Counted from the stretch's first letter, positions 1-8,859 are shown. The stretch is DNA of 54,632 bases from Paraburkholderia solitsugae (GCF_013177695.1 NZ_WOEY01000087.1:1-54632), one strand, 5' to 3'. Notes: generated by a model not told the origin, from the letters alone. Numbers and translations are program-made.

Positions 1-72
1 TCATAAGCAGTCCTTCAACACCGCATGAGTTGAAACCCGTGAAAGACAGACTCCACACCAACCCCTGAGATC

Positions 73-89
73 AGACATTTCTAATTAGC
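73..89. repeat. Candidate outward-facing IS end (right end of a copy lying to the left)
   Basis: The sequence AGACATTTCTAATTAGC is, with two mismatches, the reverse complement of the sequence at 377-393. Read as IS termini, this is the right end of a copy whose body lies at or beyond the left window edge. No transposase is visible in the first 72 bases. The 290 bases between the two ends (90-376) contain no convincing gene; only short unsupported reading frames occur there. The assignment to the same IS family as the transposase fragment at 460-885 is inference. Confidence 0.45.
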
Positions 90-376
90 CCAGACCCCGA
101 CATTTCAGAAAAGCCTCGACAAGTGGTGGTATGTTTGGGACTGTTGCGTTTTTCGGGCATCCGACGACGGCAGCTCAAGGCTTCCAGACGGATTCTGCGC
201 AACGGAAACAGCCACGCATGCGACGCAACGGTTCCTGTTGGTTTTTCCCTGCAAAACATCACTCAGGCGTCGATAAACGCTGACCTTGGCCATTCCCTCT
301 GTCGCGCAACGCCGCGCCGTAGGTGCCAAGAATCAACATTTCACATGTAGGCCCAAAGTAGTAATGTCGTATCTGA

Positions 377-393
377 GCTAAATAGAAATGTCC
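377..393. repeat. Candidate left end of an ISNCY-like element
   Basis: GCTAAATAGAAATGTCC lies about 70 bases before the transposase start at 460 and mirrors the end at 73-89. A second, internal inverted repeat overlaps it: ATGTCCGGTTCCCGG at 388-402 and its near-complement at 447-461 (one mismatch), bracketing the untranslated leader. The 447-461 arm abuts the transposase ATG, so a hairpin there could hide the start region in mRNA. That role is inference. Confidence 0.5.
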
Positions 394-459
394 GGTTCCC
401 GGCTCTGGGCCGGCAGCTGTGGCGCATGCTGCGGCATGAGCACAGCCCGGGAGCCGGAC

Positions 460-885
460 ATGAACGGACGTGGATTCATCACGATCAGCATGCACGAGCT
501 CGAGCGTGTGAAGATCATCGACGCGGTCGTCCAGCGGCGGCTGACGGTCGTGCTGGCGGCTGAGCGGCTGCAGCTGTGTGAGCGTCAGGTCAGCCGGCTG
601 GTGCGGCGCTACGAGGCTGCAGGACCGGCTGGACTGGTGTCGGCGCGGCGTGGGCAACCGAGTAACCGCGAACTGCCGGTGGATGTCCGGGCACGGGCCA
701 TTGCGCTGGTGCGTGAGCGCTACGCGGATTTCGGGCCGACGCTCGCGTGCGAGAAGCTGCGTGAATGTCACGGACTAGCGCTGTCGAAGGAAACGGTGCG
801 GCACCTGATGACGGATGCCGGCCTGTGGATTCCGCGCCGGCAGCGGCCGCCAAAGCTCTACCAGCCGCGGGCCCGACGGTCATGA
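460..885 (+). pseudogene. Truncated ISNCY/IS1202-type transposase, N-terminal part only
   Basis: This 141-residue reading frame is the DNA-binding amino end of a transposase. It has a helix-turn-helix region (about residues 12-55, with the run ERQVSRLVRRYEAAGPAGL), followed by the YADFGPTLACEKL and LSKETVRHLM segments that precede the DDE core in ISNCY-type enzymes. Family members are roughly 430-480 residues, so the whole catalytic DDE domain is missing. I chose the ATG at 460; an in-frame ATG at 388 lies inside the inverted repeat and lacks homology. The frame stops at 883-885, and a few bases later an unrelated FAD-oxidoreductase fragment begins, marking a deletion or recombination joint. 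It cannot make an active transposase, though the DNA-binding part might still be expressed. Confidence 0.8.
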
Positions 886-888
886 GGG

Positions 889-1406
<518 letters not shown>

Positions 1407-1410
<4 letters not shown>

Positions 1411-1718
1411 GTCCTCTCGGCAGAACCGCTCCGTTCGCTATTCTTTTCCCGCCGCTCGCAGCGCCGCTCTTCCGCACGCTTCACGACTTCTTCCAGAGAT
1501 TGCACATGTTCTGGCGTATTACGACCAAAGCGCTTGCTATAACAGTGTGCGATAAATTCGGCGAGGGGTCGCTTCCACGACTCCTGCTGTTCATTGCCCA
1601 GCGATCCGAATTTTCGGGGATTCAATCCCAGTTCGCGCGCCATCTGGATGTGAGCATGGCTCAACCTGAAACGCTGCCTCGCTTCAAACCAGGGCTGAAG
1701 TTTCGGTGGTGTCCGCAT
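1407..1718 (-). CDS. Small conserved hypothetical protein
   Basis: A 103-residue soluble protein. The amino half (PPKLQPWFEARQRFRLSHAHIQMARELGLNP) is an organised, probably helical segment that I recognise as recurring in beta-proteobacterial hypothetical proteins; the carboxyl half is strongly charged, rich in Arg, Glu and Lys, and likely helical or disordered. No catalytic motif or signal peptide is seen. Its ATG (1716-1718) shares one base with the TGA of the upstream gene at 1718-2101, so the two are translationally coupled and probably act together. Function unknown. Confidence 0.65.
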
Positions 1719-2101
1719 CAGGGCTCACCCCTGCGCCAACTCACTGCAGTCAAGCGCTCCACCGCCGCGTAGTAACGCGCTTGCGAAACTGCAGCATCGT
1801 CGTTCTGATTCGCCTTCAACATGCCAAACAGATGCTCTGCGACAGCTGAGCCGATCGCGTGGATAGCATCGTGTCGCGTGAGTCCCTCTTTCCTGAGGCG
1901 ATCCATCGCCCGGACCACGGGCTCAAGGTCTATGGCAATCTGGTTTTCGACGATCGCGTGTAGTGCGGCATGCGCCGTGACGTTGGGGAGCTTGATCCGG
2001 GCGACGCGATGCCAAGTTTCAATGAGAAGAATGCGCTCCTGTTCGTCAAGGTCGAGCCACGATTCAGACTCGGGCACACGCTCGGGGTTGTACGTTTCCA
2101 T
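1718..2101 (-). CDS. DUF1841-like conserved hypothetical protein
   Basis: A 127-residue protein when started at the ATG 2099-2101 (METYNPERVP); an upstream in-frame start at 2173 would add 24 residues with no resemblance to the family. The core HAIVENQIAIDLEPVVRAM followed by LTRHDAIHAIGSAVAEHL resembles the helical pattern of DUF1841-type proteins: a His-rich helix, a Gln-Ile loop and an RHDAIHA helix. The conserved His and Glu residues could bind a metal, but this is speculation. It sits first in a two-gene unit with 1407-1718 (one-base overlap, TGATG). Function unknown. Confidence 0.65.
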   Translation of the reverse strand: METYNPERVPESESWLDLDEQERILLIETWHRVARIKLPNVTAHAALHAIVENQIAIDLEPVVRAMDRLRKEGLTRHDAIHAIGSAVAEHLFGMLKANQNDDAAVSQARYYAAVERLTAVSWRRGEP

Positions 2102-2189
2102 GCTGTAAATCCTGTACTGACTTCGGTTCATCGTAAAAATGCTGCCTGCCGTCGCATTGCGCGTCACCGTCATCTTCAGGCACGCCGTG

Positions 2190-3062
2190 TCAGCGCGTCT
2201 TCATGTAAGCGGCGTACAGGCCGATATGCAGATCGCGCAACGCCTTGCGACGCGCCACCAGCTCGTGCTGGTTACCCTGCCGCTCGAGGCTGAGGATCTG
2301 CAGCAACAACCGCATCGCCCGCTCCGGCGCCGTCTGGCGCGACGGCTGCGCTTCACGGAGCAGGGACGCCAGTCCCGGCTTTTCGATCAGCACCCACGCA
2401 GGGAACCACGCGAGGTCGGCTGTCTGGCCTGCACCTTCGAAATTCGCGTCGAACTTTCTGCTCAACGTGTCGATTGACGCGTCGGCGAGCCGGTGCAGCA
2501 GATCGGCGAGGCGGCCTGGTGACAGCCAGGCCAGTTCGGTGAGCAAAGGCAGCGCGGACTCCAGTCCATCCGCGCGATGCCGCACCTCTGCCATCCACGT
2601 CAGCGGCGCCGGGATCCGGCGCCATGACTCGATCCGCTCGATGGCCCGTCTTGCCTCGCCCCAGTCGCCCGCGCGCAGCCAGAGCGGCGCCGCGTGAAGG
2701 TCGCTGACGTCAGCGCGAAACGGCAGGGCCGCGGCCTGCTGCGCGGCCGTCCGCCAGCATGACGCCACCCAACCCCGTCCGAGCGCTTCGCCCAGTAACC
2801 GCCGCGCCGCCGGTTCAACCTCATCATTGAGGCGACAACAGGCTGCAGCCAGTGCCGGATGATCGGCGAACGGCGTGGCGACATCGCTGCCGAGCACATC
2901 GATCAATGTCGCCAGCCCGGCTAGCGTATCGTCATCGGGGAATTCGCCTGCCAGTCTCTGCCAGTCCTGGCGGGCGGAGACTGCATCGCGCCGGTGGAGG
3001 GCATCCAGCACATCGTTGCGGAGCATGACGTCGCGGCTGTCGGCGAAGATGTCGAGCTGCAT
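2190..3062 (-). CDS. Conserved hypothetical protein, TPR-like all-helical
   Basis: A 290-residue protein beginning MQLDIFADSRDVMLRNDVLDAL. It has no signal peptide or membrane segment and is dominated by Ala/Leu/Arg helices of about 30-35 residues (for example RRDAVSARQDWQRLAGEFPDD and PLWLRAGDWGEARRAIERI), which suggests a TPR-like superhelix. I recognise it as a conserved hypothetical seen in Burkholderia-type genomes but know no function. The remnant reading frame that ends at 3074 on the same strand, 11 bases upstream, was probably its operon partner and has been cut away. It is separated from the next gene downstream by about 90 bases. Confidence 0.65.
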   Translation of the reverse strand: MQLDIFADSRDVMLRNDVLDALHRRDAVSARQDWQRLAGEFPDDDTLAGLATLIDVLGSDVATPFADHPALAAACCRLNDEVEPAARRLLGEALGRGWVASCWRTAAQQAAALPFRADVSDLHAAPLWLRAGDWGEARRAIERIESWRRIPAPLTWMAEVRHRADGLESALPLLTELAWLSPGRLADLLHRLADASIDTLSRKFDANFEGAGQTADLAWFPAWVLIEKPGLASLLREAQPSRQTAPERAMRLLLQILSLERQGNQHELVARRKALRDLHIGLYAAYMKTR

Positions 3063-3073
3063 GGTGGTCAGCG

Positions 3074-3247
3074 TCAGAAGCGTTGATCGTTCAGACCGGC
3101 TAGATTAGCCCATTTCACCACGCTGCGGAACGACCGGCCATTGACGTCGATCGATTCGATCACCGCGCGCTGTCCGCTGGCTTCGGCGACCACGCGCACG
3201 ATGCGGTCGCGATACCGCGTCAGCGCGCCGATCGGCCGGCAGACGGC
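3074..3247 (-). pseudogene. 3' remnant of an unidentified gene
   Basis: An open stretch of 57 codons without a start, bounded upstream by an in-frame TAG at 3248-3250. It reads like a genuine protein end (RYRDRIVRVVAEASGQRAVI, then VKWANLAGLNDQRF) and stops 11 bases before the start of the 2190-3062 gene. The usual operon spacing and good codon use suggest it is the carboxyl end of the former upstream gene, truncated where the NmrA-like fragment on the other strand begins. I do not recognise the family. Confidence 0.4.
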
Positions 3248-3315
3248 CTACCTCCTTTTCCGGGATGTTGTGTTCACGCGATCACGCCGGCTTACCCGTT
3301 GCCTGAAAAGCTCCG

Positions 3316-3528
3316 ATGACCAAAATCCTCGTCACGGGAGCGACTGGCAGGCTGGGCGGCCAAGTGGTCGAATTCCTGCTTCGTCGTGTTTGGGCCTCAC
3401 GTCGATCACCTCGCCCTCAAGTTGATCCGTGCGCCAAAGCGGATGTGGTGAGTTCTTTGCGAGGAGAAGGACGTCCATCTTACATATGGCTGTCGATGAA
3501 GCGCAGGGTGCGGCCCCAAGCGATTTGA
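3316..3528 (+). pseudogene. 5' fragment of an NmrA-like NAD(P)-binding protein
   Basis: The frame opens with MTKILVTGATGRLGGQVVEFLL, a textbook Rossmann start (GATGxLGG) of NmrA/atypical-SDR quinone oxidoreductase-like proteins. Resemblance persists weakly to about residue 45 (DPCAKADV resembles the usual DPAKAxD segment) and then fades into the end of the convergent dienelactone hydrolase gene, which it overlaps by 49 bases. Full-length relatives are about 280-300 residues; only 70 codons remain. It is most simply a truncated gene left by the same rearrangement that cut the 3074-3247 fragment. Confidence 0.6.
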
Positions 3529-4145
3529 GCTGCTTCGGGGGCAAAGCTATCGCGTTCGTCGCACTGGAAGCCGTGACCAGCGTTATAGGTGTAGACGTCG
3601 ACCGACGGCTGCTTCGACTTGATCGTCTCGACGTCGCTCATCGGGATGTGCGCGTCCAACTCACCGAAATGCAGCATGGTCGGGATTTTCGGGGACTGAT
3701 CTGCCATCCTAACGATCTGGCCGCCGTAATAGCCGACTGCCACCGAGAAGCCCGGCAGATTGACCGCCGCGCCATAGGTTAGCGTTCCCCCAAGGCAGAA
3801 GCCGGTGACCGCGATCTTGCCGACGTCGGCGATCGCCTTGCGTGCGGCAGCGATGTCCAACATCCAGGCCTGGATTGGTGGATTGGCCACAAAGCGCATT
3901 GCGCCCTGCACTTCTTCCGGCGAATAGCCGCACTCGAACCCCGCTTCAATGCGATCGAACAGGGCCGGCGCAATCGCGACGTAACCGAGCGCAGCAAAAC
4001 GGTCGGCAACTGAGCGAATGTGGCGATTGACGCCGAAGATTTCCTGAATGACAACGATGCCGCCCTTGGGCGCCCCCGCTGGATCGACGCGATAGGCACC
4101 GAACTCGTGGCCGTCGCCGGCAGTCAATTTGATGTGCGTTCCCAT
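3480..4145 (-). CDS. Dienelactone hydrolase family protein
   Basis: A 221-residue alpha/beta hydrolase of the dienelactone hydrolase family, which opens lactone or ester bonds, classically dienelactones from chloroaromatic degradation. The triad is visible: Cys117 in GFCLGG, Asp164 in GELDAHIP and His191 in NAGHGF; Glu35 in QEIFG matches the residue that activates the cysteine in clcD-type enzymes. The start MGTHIKL at 4145 gives the usual family length; an upstream ATG at 4193 would add 16 residues that do not resemble the family. No signal peptide, so cytoplasmic. The true substrate cannot be read from sequence; the neighbouring aldo/keto reductase on the same strand is 81 bases upstream and may be co-transcribed. 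Confidence 0.88.
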   Translation of the reverse strand: MGTHIKLTAGDGHEFGAYRVDPAGAPKGGIVVIQEIFGVNRHIRSVADRFAALGYVAIAPALFDRIEAGFECGYSPEEVQGAMRFVANPPIQAWMLDIAAARKAIADVGKIAVTGFCLGGTLTYGAAVNLPGFSVAVGYYGGQIVRMADQSPKIPTMLHFGELDAHIPMSDVETIKSKQPSVDVYTYNAGHGFQCDERDSFAPEAAQIAWGRTLRFIDSHM

Positions 4146-4226
4146 GGATGGAATCCTTTGCTTTGTGGAAAATAAGAAGTCGAAGGCCCCCAACCCGGCC
4201 CAATTTAGCCCCGCTTGCGTAAGCCT

Positions 4227-5222
4227 CTAACGCGCTGCGTCGCCGCGGCGGTACTCAGCAGAGAGGTCGTCGAGCTTCGTCTTCAGTTCCGGTGGGAGGT
4301 TATAGTCCGCGGCAGCGAGCGTGTCGGTCAATTGCTCGGTTCGGCTCGCACCGAGAATGACGGACGTAATTGCCGGGTTCGCCAGGATCCAGGCGACTGC
4401 CAGTTTCGGCAGCGCTTCGCCTTCTTCGCCAGCGATCTCACGCAGCTTGCCGACCGTCACGAACTCGCGCTGATGCCAGTAGCGGGCCTTATAACTGGCG
4501 CCGAACTGTCCGACTTCCGCCGAAAAACGTCCCTTTTCCGGCTTCTCGTCCAGCTGATATTTCCCGCTAAGGAGGCCACCGGCCAGTGGGTTGAACGGTA
4601 TCACCGCCAGGTTTTCCTCTTGAGCCAGCGGCAACAGTTCCCGCTCGATCTCCCGGAACAGCAGGTTGTAACGAGGCTGGACCGAGACGAAGCGCACTAG
4701 CCTCAGCGTATCCTGGCGGCCGATAGCGCGTGCCAATCGATAGGCCAGAAAATTTGAAACGCCTATATAGCGTGCCTTGCCCGAACGGACGATGGCGTCG
4801 AGCGCTTCGGCGGTCTCATCCAGCGACGTCACCGGGTCATCCATGTGGAGTTGATAGAGATCAACATAGTCGGTGTCCAAACGCCGCAGGGATGTGTCGA
4901 TCGCGTCAAGGAGATGCTTTCGAGACGAGCCCCGATCCCAAGGGGATGACCCCATCGGTCCTCCGGCCTTGGTCCCCAGAATGAATCTGTTGCGCTTGCC
5001 TTTCAGCCAGCGGCCGGTGATCTCCTCTGCTCGGCCGACTTCAGGCAGATCTGCGCCGCCCGGGTAGACGTCCGCGGTGTCGATGAAATTCACACCGGCG
5101 TCCGCCGCCTTGTCGAAGACCCGAATCGACTCGGCTTCATCGGTCTGTTTGCCGAATGTTCCCGTACCTAAGCAGAGACGGGAGACCGACAGACCCGTTC
5201 GGCTGAACGTCGTGAACTGCAT
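4227..5222 (-). CDS. Aldo/keto reductase
   Basis: A 331-residue NADPH-dependent aldo/keto reductase with a TIM-barrel fold. The catalytic tetrad is present: Asp48 and Tyr53 in FIDTADVYPG, Lys85 in LGTKAGG, and His126 in LYQLHMDDP. The cofactor-binding end shows SVILGASRTEQL near residue 300. The start at 5222 (MQFTTFSRTGLSVSRLCLGT) matches the typical family opening; a longer frame from 5279 adds 19 unrelated residues. It resembles the YajO/Tas-like group that reduces assorted aldehydes and ketones. It lies upstream of the dienelactone hydrolase on the same strand. Substrate unknown. The 236 bases upstream (5223-5458) contain no gene. Confidence 0.9.
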   Translation of the reverse strand: MQFTTFSRTGLSVSRLCLGTGTFGKQTDEAESIRVFDKAADAGVNFIDTADVYPGGADLPEVGRAEEITGRWLKGKRNRFILGTKAGGPMGSSPWDRGSSRKHLLDAIDTSLRRLDTDYVDLYQLHMDDPVTSLDETAEALDAIVRSGKARYIGVSNFLAYRLARAIGRQDTLRLVRFVSVQPRYNLLFREIERELLPLAQEENLAVIPFNPLAGGLLSGKYQLDEKPEKGRFSAEVGQFGASYKARYWHQREFVTVGKLREIAGEEGEALPKLAVAWILANPAITSVILGASRTEQLTDTLAAADYNLPPELKTKLDDLSAEYRRGDAAR

Positions 5223-5458
5223 GATGATCCCTCGTGATGTGATTTTTGGACAAATCGGGCCATGCCTCGGACGTTGCACGCCTAACAGAAAAGATGCCGA
5301 ATTCTGCCGCCAAGCTCGCCAGGACGTGGCGCTGTCTAACCGCTAAGCTTCGATCCAGAACGCTTTCGACGATCAGAGCGTTTCTTCTCTCGAATGCGCT
5401 GCATCAGCTTCAACGCGCAATTGAGCCGAACTTGGAAGTGCCGGGCCGTAGCGCGCGT

Positions 5459-5860
5459 TCATCCGCGCTCGGTTTGCGGCGTGATCCTCACGGATCTGTA
5501 AAGCAGATACACCACGAAGAATTGGAGGACGGCGATAAACAGTGGCCCAGCGCATTTCCCAAGATCATGCTCAAACAGACCGATTCCGGCATCCAGCAAT
5601 TGCATGGCGCCGGCGAGCGCACCCAGGATCAGCAACAAAGGCGCCGCCTGCTTGTAGATCGCCCCCAATGCGAACAAAGCCAAAGGAATTGTTCACGCCG
5701 CCCCGTACATTGCCAATATCAACGACGCCTCGGTTGGAACGGATTCGGCAGGGACCAGGTATTGCGGACGAATGATCGCCGCGATGGAAAAGCCGCTCGC
5801 GACCAGGACATTGATTGCCGTGACCAGCGAAGCCAGCCGCATCGCCCTTGTTGTTGTCAT
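5459..5860 (-). pseudogene. Four-helix membrane protein (DUF4267-like) with in-frame stop
   Basis: Reading from the ATG at 5858-5860, 133 codons encode four hydrophobic segments: MRLASLVTAINVLVASGFSI, LILAMYGAA, LALFALGAIY followed by APLLLILGALAGAMQLL, and LFIAVLQFFVVYLLY. A TGA at 5693-5695 interrupts the frame after residue 55 without any frameshift; the remainder continues TIPLALFALG in the same frame. A single C-to-T change from CGA (Arg) would explain it, since an Arg follows a similar helix in DUF4267-type proteins. The gene is divergent from the truncated TetR gene at 6092 with a palindromic operator between. Either a pseudogene or a sequencing error. Confidence 0.7.
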
Positions 5861-6010
5861 TGATTCCTCTCTCTGATCGCGGCACCCATTGCTGACCTCC
5901 ACGTCATGTTGGCAATTTCGGGGCTGGGGAATTTGGTCTGCTGCAGCCCGCCGTAGCCCGAGAAACTCTTTGCCTCTATCGCATGCATCGGCGCACCCCG
6001 CAAAGTGACA

Positions 6011-6044
6011 GACCTGTATGTAACATTTATATTACAGACAGGTC
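6011..6044. promoter_or_regulatory. TetR-type operator palindrome
   Basis: GACCTGTATGTAA (6011-6023) and TTACAGACAGGTC (6032-6044) form an inverted repeat with one mismatch in 13 and an 8-base spacer. It lies in the divergent intergenic space between the membrane gene (start 5860) and the TetR fragment (start 6092). Related GACC/GGTC palindromes are bound by many TetR regulators that repress themselves and a divergent gene. Binding by this protein is inference. Confidence 0.65.
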
Positions 6045-6091
6045 GGTAACTTTGTCAACTGCAAAAACGAGAATGAGAGGAGGTTGAGGAT

Positions 6092-6355
6092 ATGAAGGGA
6101 CGGGGTGTCGACACGGTCGCTGAGCAATCCGGCGTGTCAAAGACGAGCCTCTATCGTCTGTTTGACTCCCAAGACACCTTGATCGCCACCTTCGCCGCCG
6201 AGAAGGATCGCTTGTTCTGGGCATGGTGGGATCACATTGAAGAGCCGCGCGCTACTGACCCGCGCGCTTTGCTAGAGGCGCTGCTCTCTGAGATCGCGCG
6301 GCGGATCGGGTATTCGGGCTTATCGCGGCTGTCCATTCCTGAATCTGGCTACTGA
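6092..6355 (+). pseudogene. Truncated TetR family regulator
   Basis: The 87-residue frame carries the second half of a TetR helix-turn-helix (GVDTVAEQSGVSKTSLYRLFDSQDTLIATF) and the start of the ligand domain (FWAWWDHIEEPRATDPRALLEALLSEIARRIGYSG). The first helix (normally RERILDAARELF) is missing and, at the other end, homology stops at about residue 77, just before the 17-bp palindrome that begins at 6355. Complete relatives are about 190-200 residues. A purine-rich stretch (GAGAGGAGGTTGAGG) precedes the ATG and could act as a ribosome site, so the stump may still be translated, but it cannot form a normal dimeric repressor. Confidence 0.8.
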
Positions 6356-6391
6356 GTCGGACCTGCAAAATCGAATTTTGCAGGTCCGACT
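6355..6391. repeat. Perfect 17-bp inverted repeat with 3-nt centre
   Basis: AGTCGGACCTGCAAAAT (6355-6371), CGA (6372-6374), then the exact reverse complement (6375-6391). It sits precisely where homology of the TetR gene ends. No T-run follows, so it is a poor intrinsic terminator. Two abutted IS ends with a 3-nt spacer, as in a circle junction of IS3-like elements, or a transposon footprint would look like this; both are inference. Confidence 0.9.
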
Positions 6392-6842
6392 TAGTACTCG
6401 AATGTGGTTGTCGACGTCGAGGTAGTGCCGTCATCGTGCCGGAGACTGCTCGTCTAGCGAGCAGACTATCCGCCGATGGCCGCTGTGCCTGAGATTGTGT
6501 TGAAAAAGTCTTGTTTTGGATCAGGGCGCTGGAGTTGGCACGACGCTATCGAGTTGTGACGATCACTGCGTAGTGCGTGCCCGGTGGGATTGCGATATTC
6601 ATTGACTTCATTATGTATTAGACGCGCGCGACTCCGAACTGAGAGCAAATTGTGCAGAGGCTCGTGCCTGAGTCGGAAACGCGAACAACTCAACTTTTCC
6701 CGCACCTCGCCGATATACCGCTCGAACGCAATATTGGGTTGGACAGACGCGACACTTGTTGGAGCAGCGAGTGGACAAGAACAATTTCCTGCGAAACGCC
6801 GCTCGCTGAATGGGCGAGCGGCTCCGGGCACACTTCACGATC
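6392..6842. other. Non-coding stretch with a second hairpin and IS-like sequence
   Basis: No supported gene. A 10-bp inverted repeat with one mismatch occurs at 6445-6454 and 6460-6469 (CTGCTCG/CGAGCAG core, 5-nt loop). Around 6494-6510 the string TTGTGTTGAAAAAGTC resembles the terminal repeats of some IS5-type elements, hinting at another IS remnant; a computed comparison would be needed to name it. Reading frames on either strand here lack recognisable protein features. Confidence 0.4.
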
Positions 6843-8756
6843 ATGAAACGAATCTACGCCACGTTCCTCGCCGCACTGCTGATCGCTACGCTTGCGCCGG
6901 AGTGCCAGGGACAGTACACCACCGACTGGGTGGCGAATACATCTGGAACCAACGCTACCCGCGTGGGTAACGTCGCACGCTCGATGTGGATAGCACCCGA
7001 GGGCGTCATCTACACGGCTTCCATGTGGGACGAAAACGAAGGCGGCGTCGCGATATATCAGAACGACCAAAGCCTGGGGTCCATAGGAGGGCACGGCGAG
7101 TTTCAGGGCAGCGCCATTTCGGGTAATGCAACTTCGATCTTCGCCGCTCTGCAATTTAATACCACTTACGGCAGCGGCACGGTGGGGCGGTACAACCGAA
7201 CCACTCAAACTCGCGACTTTCTCATCCCGGTCAGCGCGACAACGACTGAGCAGCGGGCTGATGTCATCACGGGACTCGCGACGTCGGGCTCGCTCCTTTA
7301 TGCGAGCGACTCTCCTGGAAATCGCATCCGCGTCTACACCACCGACGGTGTCTGGCGACAGGATATCGCCGTCTCAAGCCCTGGCGCGCTCGCGGTGGAC
7401 AGCGCAGGAAACATCTGGGTTGCGCAGAAGAGCGCGGGCGCGATCCTCGAATTCAATCCGGCCGGCGTGCTCGTGAACACCATCCAGATGTCCGTCGCCT
7501 CTCGACCGTCCTCGCTGTATTTCGATGCGTCGACCGGGTGTCTCATGATCGGCGACGAGGGCCCTGACATGAACATCAAGATCTATAGCATTTTGGGCAT
7601 TCCATTTCTGGTCAGTACATTTGGCATTCAGGGGGGATATCTCGATACGACGACGGGAATCAAAGGCCAGGTTGGCGATAAGCGTTTTACCCGCGTCACC
7701 GGCATCGGCAAAGACGCCGCTGGCAATGTGTACGTGCTCAACAATCCGTGGGGCGGAAGCTGGGACCTCGGCCGCGACGGCGGCACCGACATTCACTCCT
7801 ACGACAGTTCTGGTCACCTGCAATGGACGCTTCAGTCTCTCAACTTCGAGGCGGTCGCCGCTCCGGACCCGGGTACTGATGGCGCGTACTTCTATGGAGG
7901 CACCAACATCTACACCGGCACCGCTGGGGGCACCTTCGTAGCGAACACTGTCGATCCGATCGACTATCCATCCGACCCACGCATCAACATCAACGATCGC
8001 TCGCGGGATGAACACTTCGGTCAACTTGCCACCGTTGGCGCCAACCGGATCCTCGTGGCGTCCGGCCAGAATCCCGATACTTTCTATTTCTTCCACTTCA
8101 ACGCTGTGAATGGCTACATCGCCATACCGGACGCCACGCTTCCCGGTACGGCGTTCAGTACGACCGCACCGGTCAGGGACGGATTCTGCCTCGACAGCAA
8201 AGGGGACGTCTGGGCCGGTTTGGACAAGACGAATGCCATCTGGCACTATCCGCTGGCCGGCTTCGATGCCAACGGTCAGCCGAGTTGGGGAGCAGGAATT
8301 GCAACACCCATTCCGGGCACGATCACGCCATTGACGCGGATCATCTACCTGCCGGAAAGCGACACGATGATCCTGGCACAGGGAGTTGTCGGCAGTACGG
8401 ACTGGACGTCGATAGGCACGCGGATCGAGGTGTATCACGGCTGGCTCGCAGGCAACACGACCGTTCCCAATCCGGTGATCAACCTCACCAGCACCAATCC
8501 CAAGTCGATCACGGCGGCTGGCAACTATCTCTTCGTCGGATACGTACACACCGTGCCCAACATCGATGCCTTCAATCTGACCACAGGCAGCCTGGACACC
8601 ACGTTGATCAACAGCAACCCCAACACCGTGTATGTCGGCAATGACGTGGATTCGATGTACGGCCTTAGATCGTACCGTCGGTCGACCGGGGAGTACGTGA
8701 TCACGAAGGATAACTACAACGGGACCAGCGTCATCATTTATCGTTGGACACCCTGA
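6843..8756 (+). CDS. Secreted NHL/SMP-30-like beta-propeller protein
   Basis: A 637-residue exported protein. The ATG at 6843 starts a clear signal peptide (MKRIYATFLAALLIATLAPECQG); an upstream in-frame start would bury it. The mature part is a series of beta-propeller blades with NHL/SMP-30-like repeats such as GALAVDSAGNIWVAQ, TGIGKDAAGNVYVLNN and FCLDSKGDVWAGLD. It lacks an anchor, catalytic motif or sorting signal, so a periplasmic or released binding or scaffolding role is most likely. It is rich in Asn, Thr and Gly, unlike its neighbours, and stands alone: a non-coding IS-marked region precedes it and a convergent SET gene follows. Such proteins are common in Acidobacteria and Planctomycetes, so lateral gain is possible. 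Confidence 0.75.
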   Translation: MKRIYATFLAALLIATLAPECQGQYTTDWVANTSGTNATRVGNVARSMWIAPEGVIYTASMWDENEGGVAIYQNDQSLGSIGGHGEFQGSAISGNATSIFAALQFNTTYGSGTVGRYNRTTQTRDFLIPVSATTTEQRADVITGLATSGSLLYASDSPGNRIRVYTTDGVWRQDIAVSSPGALAVDSAGNIWVAQKSAGAILEFNPAGVLVNTIQMSVASRPSSLYFDASTGCLMIGDEGPDMNIKIYSILGIPFLVSTFGIQGGYLDTTTGIKGQVGDKRFTRVTGIGKDAAGNVYVLNNPWGGSWDLGRDGGTDIHSYDSSGHLQWTLQSLNFEAVAAPDPGTDGAYFYGGTNIYTGTAGGTFVANTVDPIDYPSDPRININDRSRDEHFGQLATVGANRILVASGQNPDTFYFFHFNAVNGYIAIPDATLPGTAFSTTAPVRDGFCLDSKGDVWAGLDKTNAIWHYPLAGFDANGQPSWGAGIATPIPGTITPLTRIIYLPESDTMILAQGVVGSTDWTSIGTRIEVYHGWLAGNTTVPNPVINLTSTNPKSITAAGNYLFVGYVHTVPNIDAFNLTTGSLDTTLINSNPNTVYVGNDVDSMYGLRSYRRSTGEYVITKDNYNGTSVIIYRWTP

Positions 8757-8859
8757 TCGACAGTGCTCGTCGCGGGGACGGGGATCCGGACATCCCGCTT
8801 CGAGCCCTCGGCGCTTTGCGCGATAGCGATGCTGCCCACTACCTCCTCCGCCACCCTGT

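Noticed and set aside
5693..5695. In-frame TGA considered as a selenocysteine codon
   Set aside because: No SECIS-like hairpin follows, the protein is an unremarkable membrane protein, and a single Arg codon change explains the stop.
6355..6391. Palindrome considered as an intrinsic terminator
   Set aside because: There is no T-tract on either side; the stem is longer and more perfect than usual terminators.
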